Positions 29,385 to 37,912 of a stretch of 64,000 nucleotides of DNA are shown one piece after another (within the stretch, counting starts at the first letter, position 1; every line of letters begins with the position of its first letter). Origin of the DNA: Amycolatopsis lurida. GTDB taxonomy: Bacteria > Actinomycetota > Actinomycetes > Mycobacteriales > Pseudonocardiaceae. A program made the position numbers and the translations under genes. The notes below the pieces were generated by a model. The model saw only the letters and a list, made by a program, of their open reading frames with translations. It ran no database searches and was not told the DNA's origin. The stretch spans positions 2,697,501-2,761,500 of the forward strand of contig NZ_FNTA01000004.1 in the NCBI RefSeq assembly GCF_900105055.1. Reading direction: 5' to 3'.

Positions 29385-30074
29385 TCAGCGGCCGATGCCG
29401 TAGACGCCTCGGGCGTCGTCACGGATGACCTTGCCGAGCTGGAGCTCGACGACCCTTCGCCGCATCGAGTCCACGATCGAATGGTCGTGGGTGGCCATCA
29501 GCACCGTCGTGCCGGTGCGGTTGATCCGCTCCAGCAGCAACATGATGTCCTGGCTGGTGTCGGGATCCAGGTTCCCGGTCGGCTCGTCGGCGAGCAGCAC
29601 GAGCGGGCGGTTCACGAACGCGCGGGCGATCGCGACGCGCTGCTGCTCACCACCGGAGAGTTCGTTGGGGAGACGGTCGGCCTTGCCGTCGAGGCCGACG
29701 AGTTCGAGCACCTCGGGCACGACCTTGCGGATCGTGGGGCGCGGCTTGCCGATGACTTCGAGCGCGAAGGCGACGTTCTCGGCGACGGTCTTGTTCGACA
29801 GCAGACGGAAGTCCTGGAACACGCAGCCGATGGTCTGCCGCAGCCGCGGCACCCGGCGACGGGCGAGCTTGGCGACGTCGAAGTTGGAGACCATGACGCG
29901 ACCCTTGCTCGGCACCTCTTCGCGCAGCAGGAGACGCAGGAAGGTCGACTTCCCGGATCCCGAGGGACCGATCAGGAAGACGAACTCGCCTTTGTCGATC
30001 TCGACCGACACCCTTTCGAGGGCGGGACGGGTCGAGGTCTTGTAGACCTTGGAAACCTCTTCGAGCCGGATCAC
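29385..30074 (-). CDS. ftsE: Cell division ATP-binding protein FtsE
   Basis: 229 residues. Walker A is [17 protein letters not shown], the signature is [19 protein letters not shown], Walker B is [15 protein letters not shown], and the switch is [11 protein letters not shown]. The N-terminus [20 protein letters not shown] is typical of FtsE. It energises FtsX at the septum. The dyad repeat copy 5 lies between prfB and this gene in the same direction. Confidence 0.97.
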   Translation of the reverse strand: MIRLEEVSKVYKTSTRPALERVSVEIDKGEFVFLIGPSGSGKSTFLRLLLREEVPSKGRVMVSNFDVAKLARRRVPRLRQTIGCVFQDFRLLSNKTVAENVAFALEVIGKPRPTIRKVVPEVLELVGLDGKADRLPNELSGGEQQRVAIARAFVNRPLVLLADEPTGNLDPDTSQDIMLLLERINRTGTTVLMATHDHSIVDSMRRRVVELQLGKVIRDDARGVYGIGR

Positions 30075-30136
30075 GGTTCGGCATACTACCCATGCCCGCC
30101 GTTAAGCCCGGGTAGCCCGGTCCCGGCGGCCAAGCG

Positions 30137-30193
30137 AGCAAGGGACCTTTGCTCTCACTCTCTCCGGGAAAGTGACAGCAAAGGTCCCTTGCT
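30137..30193. repeat. Dispersed dyad element, inverted pair (copy 5)
   Basis: Arms at 30137-30153 and 30177-30193, core AGCAAGGGACCTTTGCT. Beyond the core the arms extend with CTCACT and AGTGAC, pairing with one mismatch, instead of the usual TACCG. It sits between prfB and ftsE, both transcribed leftwards. Confidence 0.85.
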
Positions 30194-30209
30194 CTCTCAC
30201 GCAGGGTTG

Positions 30210-31313
30210 CTACGCGGCTCCGGACTGCTTGCGCCAGCGGATGCCGGCCTCCAGGAAGCCGTCGATCTCGCCGTCGAGCACGGACGACGGGTTGCCGACC
30301 TCGAACTCGGTCCGCAGGTCCTTGACCATCTGGTACGGGTGCAGCACGTAGGAGCGCATCTGGTTGCCCCAGCTGGATCCGCCGTCCTTGAGCGCGTCCA
30401 TCTCGGCGCGCTCCTCCTCCTTCTTCCGCTGCAGCAGCCGCGCCTGGAGGACCTTCATCGCGGCCGCCTTGTTCTGCAGCTGCGACTTCTCGTTCTGGCA
30501 CGACACGACCACGCCGGTCGGGATATGCGTGATCCGCACCGCCGAGTCCGTCGTGTTGACGCTCTGGCCACCGGGGCCGGACGAGCGGTACACGTCGACG
30601 CGGATGTCCTTCTCGGGGATGTCGACGTGGTCGACCTCCTCGACCTCGGGCATCACCTCGACGTGCGCGAAGGAGGTCTGGCGGCGGCTCTGGTTGTCGA
30701 ACGGCGAGATGCGCACCAGCCGGTGGGTGCCCTGCTCGACGGAGAGCGTGCCGTAGACGTAGGGCGCCGTCACCTTGAAGGTGGCGGACTTGATGCCCGC
30801 TTCCTCGGCGTAGGAGATGTCGTAGACGTCCGTCGGGTAGTTGTGGCGCTCGGCCCACCGCAGGTACATCCGGAGCAGCATCTCGGCCCAGTCGGCCGCG
30901 TCGACGCCGCCCGCTTCGGACCGGATGGTGACCACGGCGTTGCGCGGGTCGTACTCACCCGAGAGCAGCGTGCGGACCTCGAGCCCGTCGATGTCCTTGG
31001 TGAGCGCCGTGAGCTCGGTCTCGGCCTCGGCCACGCTGGCGGAGTCGCCCTCGGCCTCGGCCAGTTCCGCGAGGATGCCCAGGTCGTCGAGCCGCTGGCG
31101 CAGCTCGGAAATGCGTCGCAGCTCACTCTGCCGATGGGACAACTGACTGGTGACCTTCTGCGCCGCTTCGGGGTCGTCCCAGAGGTTCGGGCTGGATGCC
31201 TGTTCCTCCAGCTCGGCCACCTGGGCACGCAGCGCATCCAGGTCCATCACCGACTCGATCTGCGTCAGCTTGCCGGTCAGGTCCTTCAGTGCCGCATCGA
31301 ACTCATCACTCAC
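30210..31313 (-). CDS. prfB: Peptide chain release factor 2
   Basis: 367 residues from GTG 31313 ([16 protein letters not shown]). The codon-recognition tripeptide SPF lies in [16 protein letters not shown], and the catalytic GGQ in [17 protein letters not shown], which marks RF2 (UGA/UAA). The reading frame is continuous from the start, so the programmed +1 frameshift of many bacteria is absent, as is usual in actinobacteria. It is followed by ftsE, ftsX and smpB, an order conserved in this phylum. Confidence 0.96.
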   Translation of the reverse strand: MSDEFDAALKDLTGKLTQIESVMDLDALRAQVAELEEQASSPNLWDDPEAAQKVTSQLSHRQSELRRISELRQRLDDLGILAELAEAEGDSASVAEAETELTALTKDIDGLEVRTLLSGEYDPRNAVVTIRSEAGGVDAADWAEMLLRMYLRWAERHNYPTDVYDISYAEEAGIKSATFKVTAPYVYGTLSVEQGTHRLVRISPFDNQSRRQTSFAHVEVMPEVEEVDHVDIPEKDIRVDVYRSSGPGGQSVNTTDSAVRITHIPTGVVVSCQNEKSQLQNKAAAMKVLQARLLQRKKEEERAEMDALKDGGSSWGNQMRSYVLHPYQMVKDLRTEFEVGNPSSVLDGEIDGFLEAGIRWRKQSGAA

Positions 31314-31379
31314 GTCGGCCAAGGTTACGGCAAAACCCACGACCGGTTGCGGGGAACCGGCCGTGGGCACCTGTCCGGG

Positions 31380-31880
31380 TCAGGACTGGGGGATGGAATC
31401 CAGCAGTTTCAGTGCGGCTTTCGCCTGCGCCTGCGCGAACTCGGCGACGGCCTTGGCGTACGGGCCGTCGGCGGCCTTCGTGGCGGCCTTGGCCTCGTCG
31501 AGCTGCTGCGTGTAGCTCGCGCGGGCCGACTCGAGCAGGGCCGAGCGCTGCTTGACCGTCAGCGAACCGGCGTGCACGAGACGCAGGATCAACGGGCTGC
31601 GGAGGTGGTCAGGACCGGCTTCGGAGGTCAGCCACGTCTTGAACGCCTTCTTGCCCGCCGCGGTGATGAGGTACTGCTGGCTCGACCGCGGGCCCTGCTT
31701 GCCGAGGCGGACGAGGCCCTCCTTCGACAAGGCGGGGAGCTCCCGATACACCTGGCTGCGGGTCACGCTGAAGAAGGCGCCGAAACGCTCACCCGCCCCC
31801 GCGACCAGTTGCCCGCCCGTGGCGGGACCGTCGTGGAGAAGACCGAGCAGTGCGGCGGCTGTTGCATTCAATTCGGACAC
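31380..31880 (-). CDS. PadR-family transcriptional regulator
   Basis: 166 residues. The N-terminal winged helix reads ATAAALLGLLHDGPATGGQLV, with the PadR recognition stretch FFSVTRSQVYRELPALSKEGLVRL. A helical C-terminal dimerisation part, rich in A, K and Q, follows. Three copies of GTCCANNNTGG upstream (31912-31994) are likely its own operators. The regulated gene besides itself is not apparent. The next gene upstream is an initiator tRNA on the same strand. Confidence 0.88.
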   Translation of the reverse strand: MSELNATAAALLGLLHDGPATGGQLVAGAGERFGAFFSVTRSQVYRELPALSKEGLVRLGKQGPRSSQQYLITAAGKKAFKTWLTSEAGPDHLRSPLILRLVHAGSLTVKQRSALLESARASYTQQLDEAKAATKAADGPYAKAVAEFAQAQAKAALKLLDSIPQS

Positions 31881-31911
31881 GTCCTCTACGGTCCCACTTT
31901 TCGGAACCTGT

Positions 31912-31994
31912 GTCCACTGTGGTCAACACATCTGTCCATTGTGGCTAGTGATATGCGCTCATTCGGCCCAACGCACTACGCCTGTCCACAATGG
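31912..31994. promoter_or_regulatory. Three GTCCANNNTGG motifs upstream of padR
   Basis: GTCCACTGTGG (31912-31922), GTCCATTGTGG (31934-31944) and GTCCACAATGG (31984-31994). Centres of the first two are 22 bp apart, about two helical turns. Each has CCA-NNN-TGG dyad symmetry. Autoregulation by the PadR protein is the simplest reading. The third also resembles a DnaA box (8 of 9 bases). Confidence 0.55.
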
Positions 31995-32105
31995 ACCGGA
32001 CACGCTACGCAACCGGCCTTCGCCACGGACAGCGGAACCCGTCCCCCGCCCCGACCAACGACGGGGAGTGATCGCCGCGCGAACCACGGAATCCCCGAAA
32101 CGAAG

Positions 32106-32140
32106 AAGCGCGGATCTGCGATTTCCGCAGATCCGCGCTT
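32106..32140 (-). terminator. Terminator downstream of the first initiator tRNA
   Basis: A 15-bp perfect stem (AAGCGCGGATCTGCG at 32106-32120 with its inverse at 32126-32140) and 5-nt loop. It lies 12 nt beyond the tRNA 3' end. CTTCGTTTC follows on the minus strand. Confidence 0.75.
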
Positions 32141-32152
32141 CGTTTTCTTCAG

Positions 32153-32226
32153 TAGCGGGGACAGGATTTGAACCTGCGACCTCTGGGTTATGAGCCCAGC
32201 GAGCTACCGAGCTGCTCCACCCCGCG
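32153..32226 (-). tRNA. Initiator tRNA-fMet (CAT), copy 1
   Basis: 74 nt without encoded CCA. Initiator features are C1 facing A72 at the acceptor end (starts CGCGGGG, ends CCCCGCTA) and three G-C pairs flanking the anticodon loop (GGGCTCATAACCC). The T-arm is GGTTCAAATCC. Identical over its full length to the copy at 34619-34692. Confidence 0.96.
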
Positions 32227-32309
32227 TCGTTGTGTTAATAGATTACATGGGGGCGAAACCGGCTTTCAGGCGGGTACCCCTAACTTCCCGAAGAGCCTTT
32301 GACCAGCCA

Positions 32310-32903
32310 TTATGGCGCGACTTTGTCATCCAGCCAGCCGAAGACGCCGTTGAGCACCATGGTCAGCCCGTCGGCGAACCTGCCCTCGATGTCCTCGTCG
32401 AACACCCAGGCCGTGGGCGTGACGTCGTAACGCGGGTCTCGTTCGCCCGGAACCGGGTAAACGGCCTGCTCTTCGATGGTGAAACCGATGACGTAGCTGT
32501 AGGCGGTGAACAACGCCCGCCCAGCCAGATGCGGTTCCAGTCCCGCGTCGACGCGCGCTTGAAACGGATTGTCACCGAGAAGGCTGTCATCGGTCATGAA
32601 AGTCCCGGCGAAGACCTTCGCCCCGTCACGGTAAGCAAGCATCATCCGGCGCAACGCCCGTGACGCCAGTTCGAGCGCCTCCCGCTCCCCCGTTCCTTCG
32701 GGAACACGACCCGGCATCGCGTCCGCGTACATCCGCGTCGCTATCTCGTCGAGCAGCTCCTGCTTGTTCTTCACATGCCAGTACAGCGCGGGCGCCTTGA
32801 CGCCGAGTTCCTGCGCGATCAGGCGGAGCGTCAGCCCGTTGAGCCCGACGTCGTTGAGCAGCCGAAGCCCGACGCGGACGATGTCCTGCCTGGTCAGACC
32901 CAC
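32310..32903 (-). CDS. TetR-family regulator (TetR_C type)
   Basis: 197 residues. The N-terminal helix-turn-helix is MGLTRQDIVRVGLRLLNDVGLNGLTLRLIAQELGVKAPALYWHVKNKQELLD, very similar in layout to classical TetR of tetracycline efflux systems. The C-terminal domain includes RMMLAYRDGAKVFAGTFM, typical of TetR_C. It is divergent from a Rox/TetX-like flavin monooxygenase gene, with two TTAAC-NNN-GTTAA operators between. An antibiotic-like inducer is inferred. Confidence 0.92.
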   Translation of the reverse strand: MGLTRQDIVRVGLRLLNDVGLNGLTLRLIAQELGVKAPALYWHVKNKQELLDEIATRMYADAMPGRVPEGTGEREALELASRALRRMMLAYRDGAKVFAGTFMTDDSLLGDNPFQARVDAGLEPHLAGRALFTAYSYVIGFTIEEQAVYPVPGERDPRYDVTPTAWVFDEDIEGRFADGLTMVLNGVFGWLDDKVAP

Positions 32904-32931
32904 TTTTGTCCCTCGTTCCAGCGGTAGCGCC

Positions 32932-32988
32932 TTGACAATTTAACGATGTTAAGGGCACGCTGGCCGCAGGTCAATTTAACGTCGTTAA
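32932..32988. promoter_or_regulatory. TetR operators and -35 box of the monooxygenase promoter
   Basis: Two dyads TTAACGATGTTAA (32940-32952) and TTAACGTCGTTAA (32976-32988), centres 36 bp apart. The second is a perfect 5-3-5 palindrome and abuts the ribosome site AAGGAG. A consensus -35 TTGACA lies at 32932-32937, immediately beside the first operator. The low-GC operators stand out from the surrounding DNA. Confidence 0.75.
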
Positions 32989-32996
32989 GGAGTGGT

Positions 32997-34454
32997 ATGA
33001 ACAACCTGGGGAAGGACGTGATCGTGGCTGGAGCGGGGCCGACGGGGCTGATGCTGGCCCACGAACTCGCGCTCGCCGGCGTCGATGTCGCAGTCCTGGA
33101 ACGGCATCACGAGCGCACAGGACTGTCGAAGGCACTGAACCTGCAACCCCGGACCGCGGAAATACTGGAGCTGCGCGGACTTTTGGACGGCGCCGAGGAG
33201 CGTTCGTTCGCGACGGTGCAGGACGGGCATTTCGCGATGATCCCCATCGGCTACGACGGCTGGGGCACCCGATTCCCTTTCCAGCTGGGGATTCCGCAAG
33301 CACAGGTCGAGGCGTACTTGGAAGAACGGCTTGCCGCACAAGGAACGAAGGTGAGCCGCGGCGCCGAAGTAATCGATTTCGGTCAGGACAAGGACTTCGT
33401 CTCTGTTCGGTACCGGACAGAGAGTGGCGAGAACCAGCTGCACGCGAAGTTCCTCGTCGGCTGCGACGGCGCACGAAGCGTTGTACGCAAAGGACTCGAC
33501 GTGGACTTTCCGGGTGTGGACGGTGAAGGTTTCGGGGTCGTCGCAGACGTCCTGTTCGACAAGATCCCCGCCGGTGCGCAAAAACAGTGGCGAACGATGC
33601 GGAACGTCGGCGAGCCGACCGGCGCGACCACGTTCAAAGGCCTGATTCCGCTGGGAGAACCGGGTCTCTACCGCTTCGTTTACGGCGATCGGGCCGCGCG
33701 CCCCAAGGACATCCGGTCCGCCATCTCGCACGACGAAGTCCGGCAGGCCCTGCTCGACTCGTACGGTACGACGGCGACGGTGTCGGAAATCCGCTGGGCG
33801 TCACAGTTCTCCGACGCGGCGCGGCAGGCGGAGCACTACCGCGTCGGGCGGGTACTGCTGGCGGGCGATGCCGCGCACATCCATTTCCCGGCAGGTGGCC
33901 AGGGGCTGAACCTGGGCGTGCAGGACGCCATGAACCTGGGTTGGAAGCTCGCCGCGACCGTGCGCGGCTGGGCCGGTGACGACCTGCTCGACACCTACGA
34001 GGCCGAGCGGCACCCCGTCGGCGCACAGGTGCTGCACAACGTCGCCGCTCAGCTGGGGCTGACTCCGCGCTCTCACGAGTCACGCGCGCTTCGCGCCCTC
34101 TTCGGCGAGCTTGCGGAACTGCCCGAAGTGAGCCGGTACCTGTCGGGCATGGTTTCCGGCCTCGGGATCCGCTACACGACGCACGGGACTTCGCATCCCG
34201 CGCTTGGCTCGCGGCTCACCGACCAGGACGTCGTTACGGAGGCCGGCCCGCTGCGTCCCAGCACGCTCTTCCGCGACGGCGGCTTCGTGCTCCTGACGAC
34301 CACTCAGGCCCACGTCGACGCCGCCCGGGCCCACGCCCGCTCGCCACGTCTGACCACTCAGCTGGTCACAGCGCTTCTGTGGCCGTCCACGGAAGCCGTC
34401 CTGTACCGCCCCGACGGCTATGCCTGCTGGGTCGCCCCCACCCCCACGCGGTAG
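32997..34454 (+). CDS. FAD-dependent monooxygenase (Rox/rifampicin monooxygenase-like class A)
   Basis: 485 residues from ATG 32997, with AAGGAG at 32986-32991. FAD motifs are VIVAGAGPTGLMLAHELALAG, VGCDGARSVVRKGL and LLAGDAAHIHFPAGGQGLNLGVQDAMNLGWKLA. The extended C-terminal thioredoxin-like part ends in VLYRPDGYACWVAP, as in rifampicin monooxygenases and polyketide aromatic hydroxylases. With the TetR partner, inactivation of an aromatic antibiotic or oxidative tailoring is plausible. The stop TAG is supplied by the dyad repeat. Confidence 0.87.
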   Translation: MNNLGKDVIVAGAGPTGLMLAHELALAGVDVAVLERHHERTGLSKALNLQPRTAEILELRGLLDGAEERSFATVQDGHFAMIPIGYDGWGTRFPFQLGIPQAQVEAYLEERLAAQGTKVSRGAEVIDFGQDKDFVSVRYRTESGENQLHAKFLVGCDGARSVVRKGLDVDFPGVDGEGFGVVADVLFDKIPAGAQKQWRTMRNVGEPTGATTFKGLIPLGEPGLYRFVYGDRAARPKDIRSAISHDEVRQALLDSYGTTATVSEIRWASQFSDAARQAEHYRVGRVLLAGDAAHIHFPAGGQGLNLGVQDAMNLGWKLAATVRGWAGDDLLDTYEAERHPVGAQVLHNVAAQLGLTPRSHESRALRALFGELAELPEVSRYLSGMVSGLGIRYTTHGTSHPALGSRLTDQDVVTEAGPLRPSTLFRDGGFVLLTTTQAHVDAARAHARSPRLTTQLVTALLWPSTEAVLYRPDGYACWVAPTPTR

Positions 34455-34469
34455 CAAAGGTCCCTTGCT
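34450..34469. repeat. Dispersed dyad element, single arm (copy 6)
   Basis: Perfect arm GGTAGCAAAGGTCCCTTGCT. Its TAG (34452-34454) is the stop codon of the monooxygenase gene. No second arm is visible before the tRNA terminator. Confidence 0.85.
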
Positions 34470-34507
34470 CCCCCCGCCACCTCGGGCACCCCCTGTACCG
34501 ACCACTC

Positions 34508-34562
34508 GGGGGTCCAGGGGGCGGAGCCTCCCTGGCGGGGGTCGGGGGTTCGACCCCCGGGA
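34508..34562. repeat. G+C-rich double-hairpin block
   Basis: Two adjacent inverted repeats: CCAGGGGGC facing GCCTCCCTGG (34514-34535) and GGGGGTTCGACCCCC (34544-34558). Blocks of this style recur in streptomycete and amycolatopsid intergenic regions. It lies between the monooxygenase and the second tRNA terminator and could mark the edge of an inserted segment. Confidence 0.5.
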
Positions 34563-34572
34563 CAAATACGAA

Positions 34573-34610
34573 GGAGGCCCGGTCTGCGTTTTCCGCAGAC
34601 ACGGGCCTCC
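34573..34610 (-). terminator. Terminator downstream of the second initiator tRNA
   Basis: Stem GGAGGCCCGGTCTGCG with a near-perfect inverse ending at 34610, loop TTTTC. On the minus strand it is followed by TTCGTATTTGT. It lies 9 nt beyond the tRNA end and is different in sequence from the first copy's terminator. Confidence 0.72.
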
Positions 34611-34618
34611 AACCTCTG

Positions 34619-34692
34619 TAGCGGGGACAGGATTTGAACCTGCGACCTCTGGGTTATGAGCCCAGCGAGCTACCGAGCTGCTCCACCCCGCG
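34619..34692 (-). tRNA. Initiator tRNA-fMet (CAT), copy 2
   Basis: 74 nt, identical to the copy at 32153-32226, including the C1/A72 mismatch and the three G-C pairs of the anticodon stem. CCA is not encoded. The immediate flanks on the 3' side match for only a few bases. Confidence 0.96.
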
Positions 34693-34759
34693 TCGTGACA
34701 CCTACCTTACGCCTGCGTTTCGAGCAGGCGCAAAGCAGGTGCCCTTTAGGTAAGCGACG

Positions 34760-37756
34760 TCACCCTCCAGGCTGGCCGGAAGTCGGAGGCGCACCGGATG
34801 CCGGCGGGGCGGCCTTGGCCGACTCGTAGGCCTTGGAGGCCGCTTCGAGTGCGGCCAGGGCGGCACCCTGGTCGGCGTAGTTCCCGGATTGCTGGGCGGC
34901 GCGGAACTTGACCCAGGCGTCGTGCATGTCGCCCGCGGCCTTGTCGAGCGCCGGGTTACCGCCGGCGGGCGGCTGCGGCGTCGACGTCCCCGGTGGCGGA
35001 GGCGTCGTGGGCCCGGGGGTGCCGCCGGTCTGCGGCGGTGTGACCCCGGAGCCCGTGCCAGCGCCGAAGACCTGGTCAAGCGCTTCGTTCAGCGTCGGCG
35101 CGAACCCGATCTTGGTGCCAAAGGAGACCAGGACACGGGCCAGCTGCGGATAGCTCAGCTGGTTCCGTTGCCGGATGTACACCGGTTCCACGTAGAGGAA
35201 GCCGTTGGCGACGGGCAGTGTGATCAGGTTCCCGTAGGTGACGGTGACGTTCGGGTTGTTGAACAGCGTCCGGTCTTGAGCGACCCGTGGATCACTCTGG
35301 AATCGGTTCTGGACCTGAACGGGACCGTCCACCTGGGTGGATCCGCTGGCGCCTGTCGGCAGTCTCAGGACGCGCATCTTCCCGTAGTCCTCGGGATCCG
35401 AAGACACCGACATCCAGGCCGCCAGGTACTGCCGTTGGAGACCGGTCAGCGAACTGGTGAGCTGGAACCGCGACTTGCTGTCGCCCGGCGCGGTGGCCAG
35501 GACGTAGTAGCCGGGCTGGTTGGCGATCCCGGAGGCGGACGCGTTCACGCCGCCTTCCTGCGTCGGATCCTGCGGAACACTCCAGAATGCCTGCTGGGCG
35601 TAGAACTCCGCGGGGTTGTTGACGTGGTACTTCGACAGGAGTTCCCGCTGCACCTTGAAGAGGTCTTCGGGGTAACGGAAGTGCGACCGCAGGTCCGGCG
35701 AGATCTCACTGCTCGGCTTGACCAGCCCCGGGAAGACCTGCTTCCAGGCGTTGAGCACCGGCTCGTTGTCCTCGACGCCGTACAGGGTCACGGTGCCGTC
35801 GAACGCGTCGACGGTGGCCTTGACCGAGTTGCGGATGTAGTTGATCGAGGAGTTCGCCTGGCGGGTGGTGCCGCTGAGCGAGTCGTTGGTCGCCTGGCCG
35901 AGCTGGGTCTGCTGGGCGTACGGGAAGTTGTTCATCGTCGTGTAGCCGTCGACGATCCACTTGATCTTGCCGTCGACGACCGCCGGGTACGGGTCGCCGT
36001 CGAGCGTCAGCCACGGGGCGATCTTGGCGACACGGTCCCGCGGTTCGCGGTTGAACATGATCTTGGATCCGTCGCCGATGGCGTCGGAGAAGAGGATGTT
36101 GCGCTCTCCGTACTCGGCGGCGAAAACGAGGCGGTTGAACCAGTTGTCGATCGGCACGCCGCCGGAGCCCTTGTAGATGTAGGCACGGTCGACGGCGGTG
36201 TCGTACTCGCCGGGGGCCTGCCCCGCCTTGCCGCCGACGATCGCGTACGCGGCGTCCGTCGCGAGCTCGCCGTAGTAGATACGGGGCTCGTCCACCTTGA
36301 TGCCCGGCTTGTTCGGGTCGGTCGACCCAGCGCCCGACGGGTTCTGGGTGTCGCTGGTGGTGGCGATCGGGTAACCGCCGTCGGAGTTGGCATCCTTCAG
36401 CGCGCGGTCGATCGTGTTGGCCGGCGCGGCGACGAAACCGTTTCCGTGCGTGTAGACGAGGTGCTTGTTGATCCAGTTCGTCTGGTTGCCGGTGAGGCCT
36501 TCGGTCTTGATCTCCTTGGCCGCGACGATGTAGTCCTGCGTGACCCCGTTGAGGGTGTAGCGGTCGATGTCCAGCTTGGACGGGAAGCCGTAGAAGTTCT
36601 CCCGGCCGACACGCTGGGTGAACGTGTCGCTGAGGACGTTCGGGTCGAGGAGGCGGATGTTCGGGACGGTCCCCTTGTCGGCCTTGATCTCCGCGGAGGT
36701 CGCCTCGGACTTGCCGGTGTAGTCCTTGTACTCGACGTTGGTCAGGCCGAACGCCTGGCGCGTCGCGTCCATATTGCGCTGGATCGACGCGGATTCCTTC
36801 TCGTTCGCGTTGGGCTTCACGGAGAACTGGTCGAGTACCGCGGGCCACGCGACGCCGACGAGCACGTTCGACAGGATCAGCAGCACCAGCGCGATCGCGG
36901 GCAGCTGCAGATTTCGCAGGAACGCGCCGGCGAAGAAAGCGACGGCACAGATCACCGAGATGCACAGAAGGATCAGCTTCGCGGGCAGGACCGCGTTCAA
37001 GTCGGTGTAAGTCGCACCGACGAACAACGGTAATCCCCTGTCAGACAGCAGCAGGTTGTAGCGGTCGAAGAAGTACTCGACCGCCTTCAGCAGGACGAAG
37101 ATGCCGATGGTGATGGCGAGCTGGGCGCGAGTCGGGCCGGCGAGCTGGCCGCCCTTACCCGCGAGCCGGATGCCGCCGAAGATGTAGTGCGAGATCAGCG
37201 CGCCGAAGAACGCGATGACGACCGAGATGAACAGCCAGCCCAGGAGCCAGTTGTAGAACGGCAGGTCGAAGGCGTAGAAGCCGACGTCATTGCCGAATTC
37301 GGGATCGGTCTGGCCGAACGGTGTGCCGTTCAGGAACAGCTGCACGACCTGCCAATCGCTCTGCGCGGACGCGCCGGCGATGAGCCCGGCGAGCACCGGG
37401 ATGCCGATGCCGAACAGGCGGATCCGGCCGACGATCGCCGACCGGTAGCGCGCGAGCGGGTCATCGTTGCCGGAGATCGGCACGAAGACCGGCCTGGACC
37501 GGTACGCGATCATCAAGCTGACCGCGAGCGACCCTCCCACCAGGAGCCCTACTGCGAAGAACAAGACCACACGAGTGATCAACACCGTGCTGAACACCGT
37601 GCGGGCGCCGACCTCGCCGAACCACAACCAGTCGACGTAGGTGTCCAGCAGTCTCGCCCCCAGCAGCAGGGCCAGAATGACGACGGCGGCGATGATCAGC
37701 AGTATCCGGCTGCGCCGGGACAGCTTCGGCAGGCTCACGGGGGGCCGAGTGGCCAC
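34760..37756 (-). CDS. UPF0182 family large membrane protein
   Basis: 998 residues. About seven membrane helices fill residues 15-320, beginning with RRSRILLIIAAVVILALLLGARLLDTYVDWLWFGEVGARTVFS, which is the UPF0182 N-terminal signature. A large extracytoplasmic domain follows, and the C-terminal 100 residues are proline/glycine-rich. Its M. tuberculosis counterpart is Rv3193c. The function is unknown. It is divergent from a PPA1309-like gene, matching the conserved actinobacterial order with the PDZ protease and DUF2342 genes further on. Confidence 0.92.
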   Translation of the reverse strand: MATRPPVSLPKLSRRSRILLIIAAVVILALLLGARLLDTYVDWLWFGEVGARTVFSTVLITRVVLFFAVGLLVGGSLAVSLMIAYRSRPVFVPISGNDDPLARYRSAIVGRIRLFGIGIPVLAGLIAGASAQSDWQVVQLFLNGTPFGQTDPEFGNDVGFYAFDLPFYNWLLGWLFISVVIAFFGALISHYIFGGIRLAGKGGQLAGPTRAQLAITIGIFVLLKAVEYFFDRYNLLLSDRGLPLFVGATYTDLNAVLPAKLILLCISVICAVAFFAGAFLRNLQLPAIALVLLILSNVLVGVAWPAVLDQFSVKPNANEKESASIQRNMDATRQAFGLTNVEYKDYTGKSEATSAEIKADKGTVPNIRLLDPNVLSDTFTQRVGRENFYGFPSKLDIDRYTLNGVTQDYIVAAKEIKTEGLTGNQTNWINKHLVYTHGNGFVAAPANTIDRALKDANSDGGYPIATTSDTQNPSGAGSTDPNKPGIKVDEPRIYYGELATDAAYAIVGGKAGQAPGEYDTAVDRAYIYKGSGGVPIDNWFNRLVFAAEYGERNILFSDAIGDGSKIMFNREPRDRVAKIAPWLTLDGDPYPAVVDGKIKWIVDGYTTMNNFPYAQQTQLGQATNDSLSGTTRQANSSINYIRNSVKATVDAFDGTVTLYGVEDNEPVLNAWKQVFPGLVKPSSEISPDLRSHFRYPEDLFKVQRELLSKYHVNNPAEFYAQQAFWSVPQDPTQEGGVNASASGIANQPGYYVLATAPGDSKSRFQLTSSLTGLQRQYLAAWMSVSSDPEDYGKMRVLRLPTGASGSTQVDGPVQVQNRFQSDPRVAQDRTLFNNPNVTVTYGNLITLPVANGFLYVEPVYIRQRNQLSYPQLARVLVSFGTKIGFAPTLNEALDQVFGAGTGSGVTPPQTGGTPGPTTPPPPGTSTPQPPAGGNPALDKAAGDMHDAWVKFRAAQQSGNYADQGAALAALEAASKAYESAKAAPPASGAPPTSGQPGG

Positions 37757-37912
37757 TGCACACGCTCCTGGTTTGGTGAACTTTTCGCGGGGGCGCGCGT
37801 ACCGCGTGCGGCCCCTGATGCTCTAACTCTACGGATGCCGTCGGAAGTTCCCGGAACCCGCCCAAACCGGACTCGGAAGGCCGCTGTCACGGCCGCCTGG
37901 AACGATGTGCCA

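Noticed and set aside
30210..31313. Programmed frameshift in prfB
   Set aside because: The RF2 frame is continuous from its GTG. No in-frame UGA is present near codon 26.
29349..32171. A 940-codon plus-strand frame across ftsE, the repeat, prfB and padR
   Set aside because: It runs antisense through three recognised genes and a structured intergenic element. No domain is visible.
34889..37033. A 714-codon open frame on the plus strand opposite UPF0182
   Set aside because: It is the antisense shadow of a well-supported gene in high-GC DNA. It shows no recognisable motif and no ribosome site.
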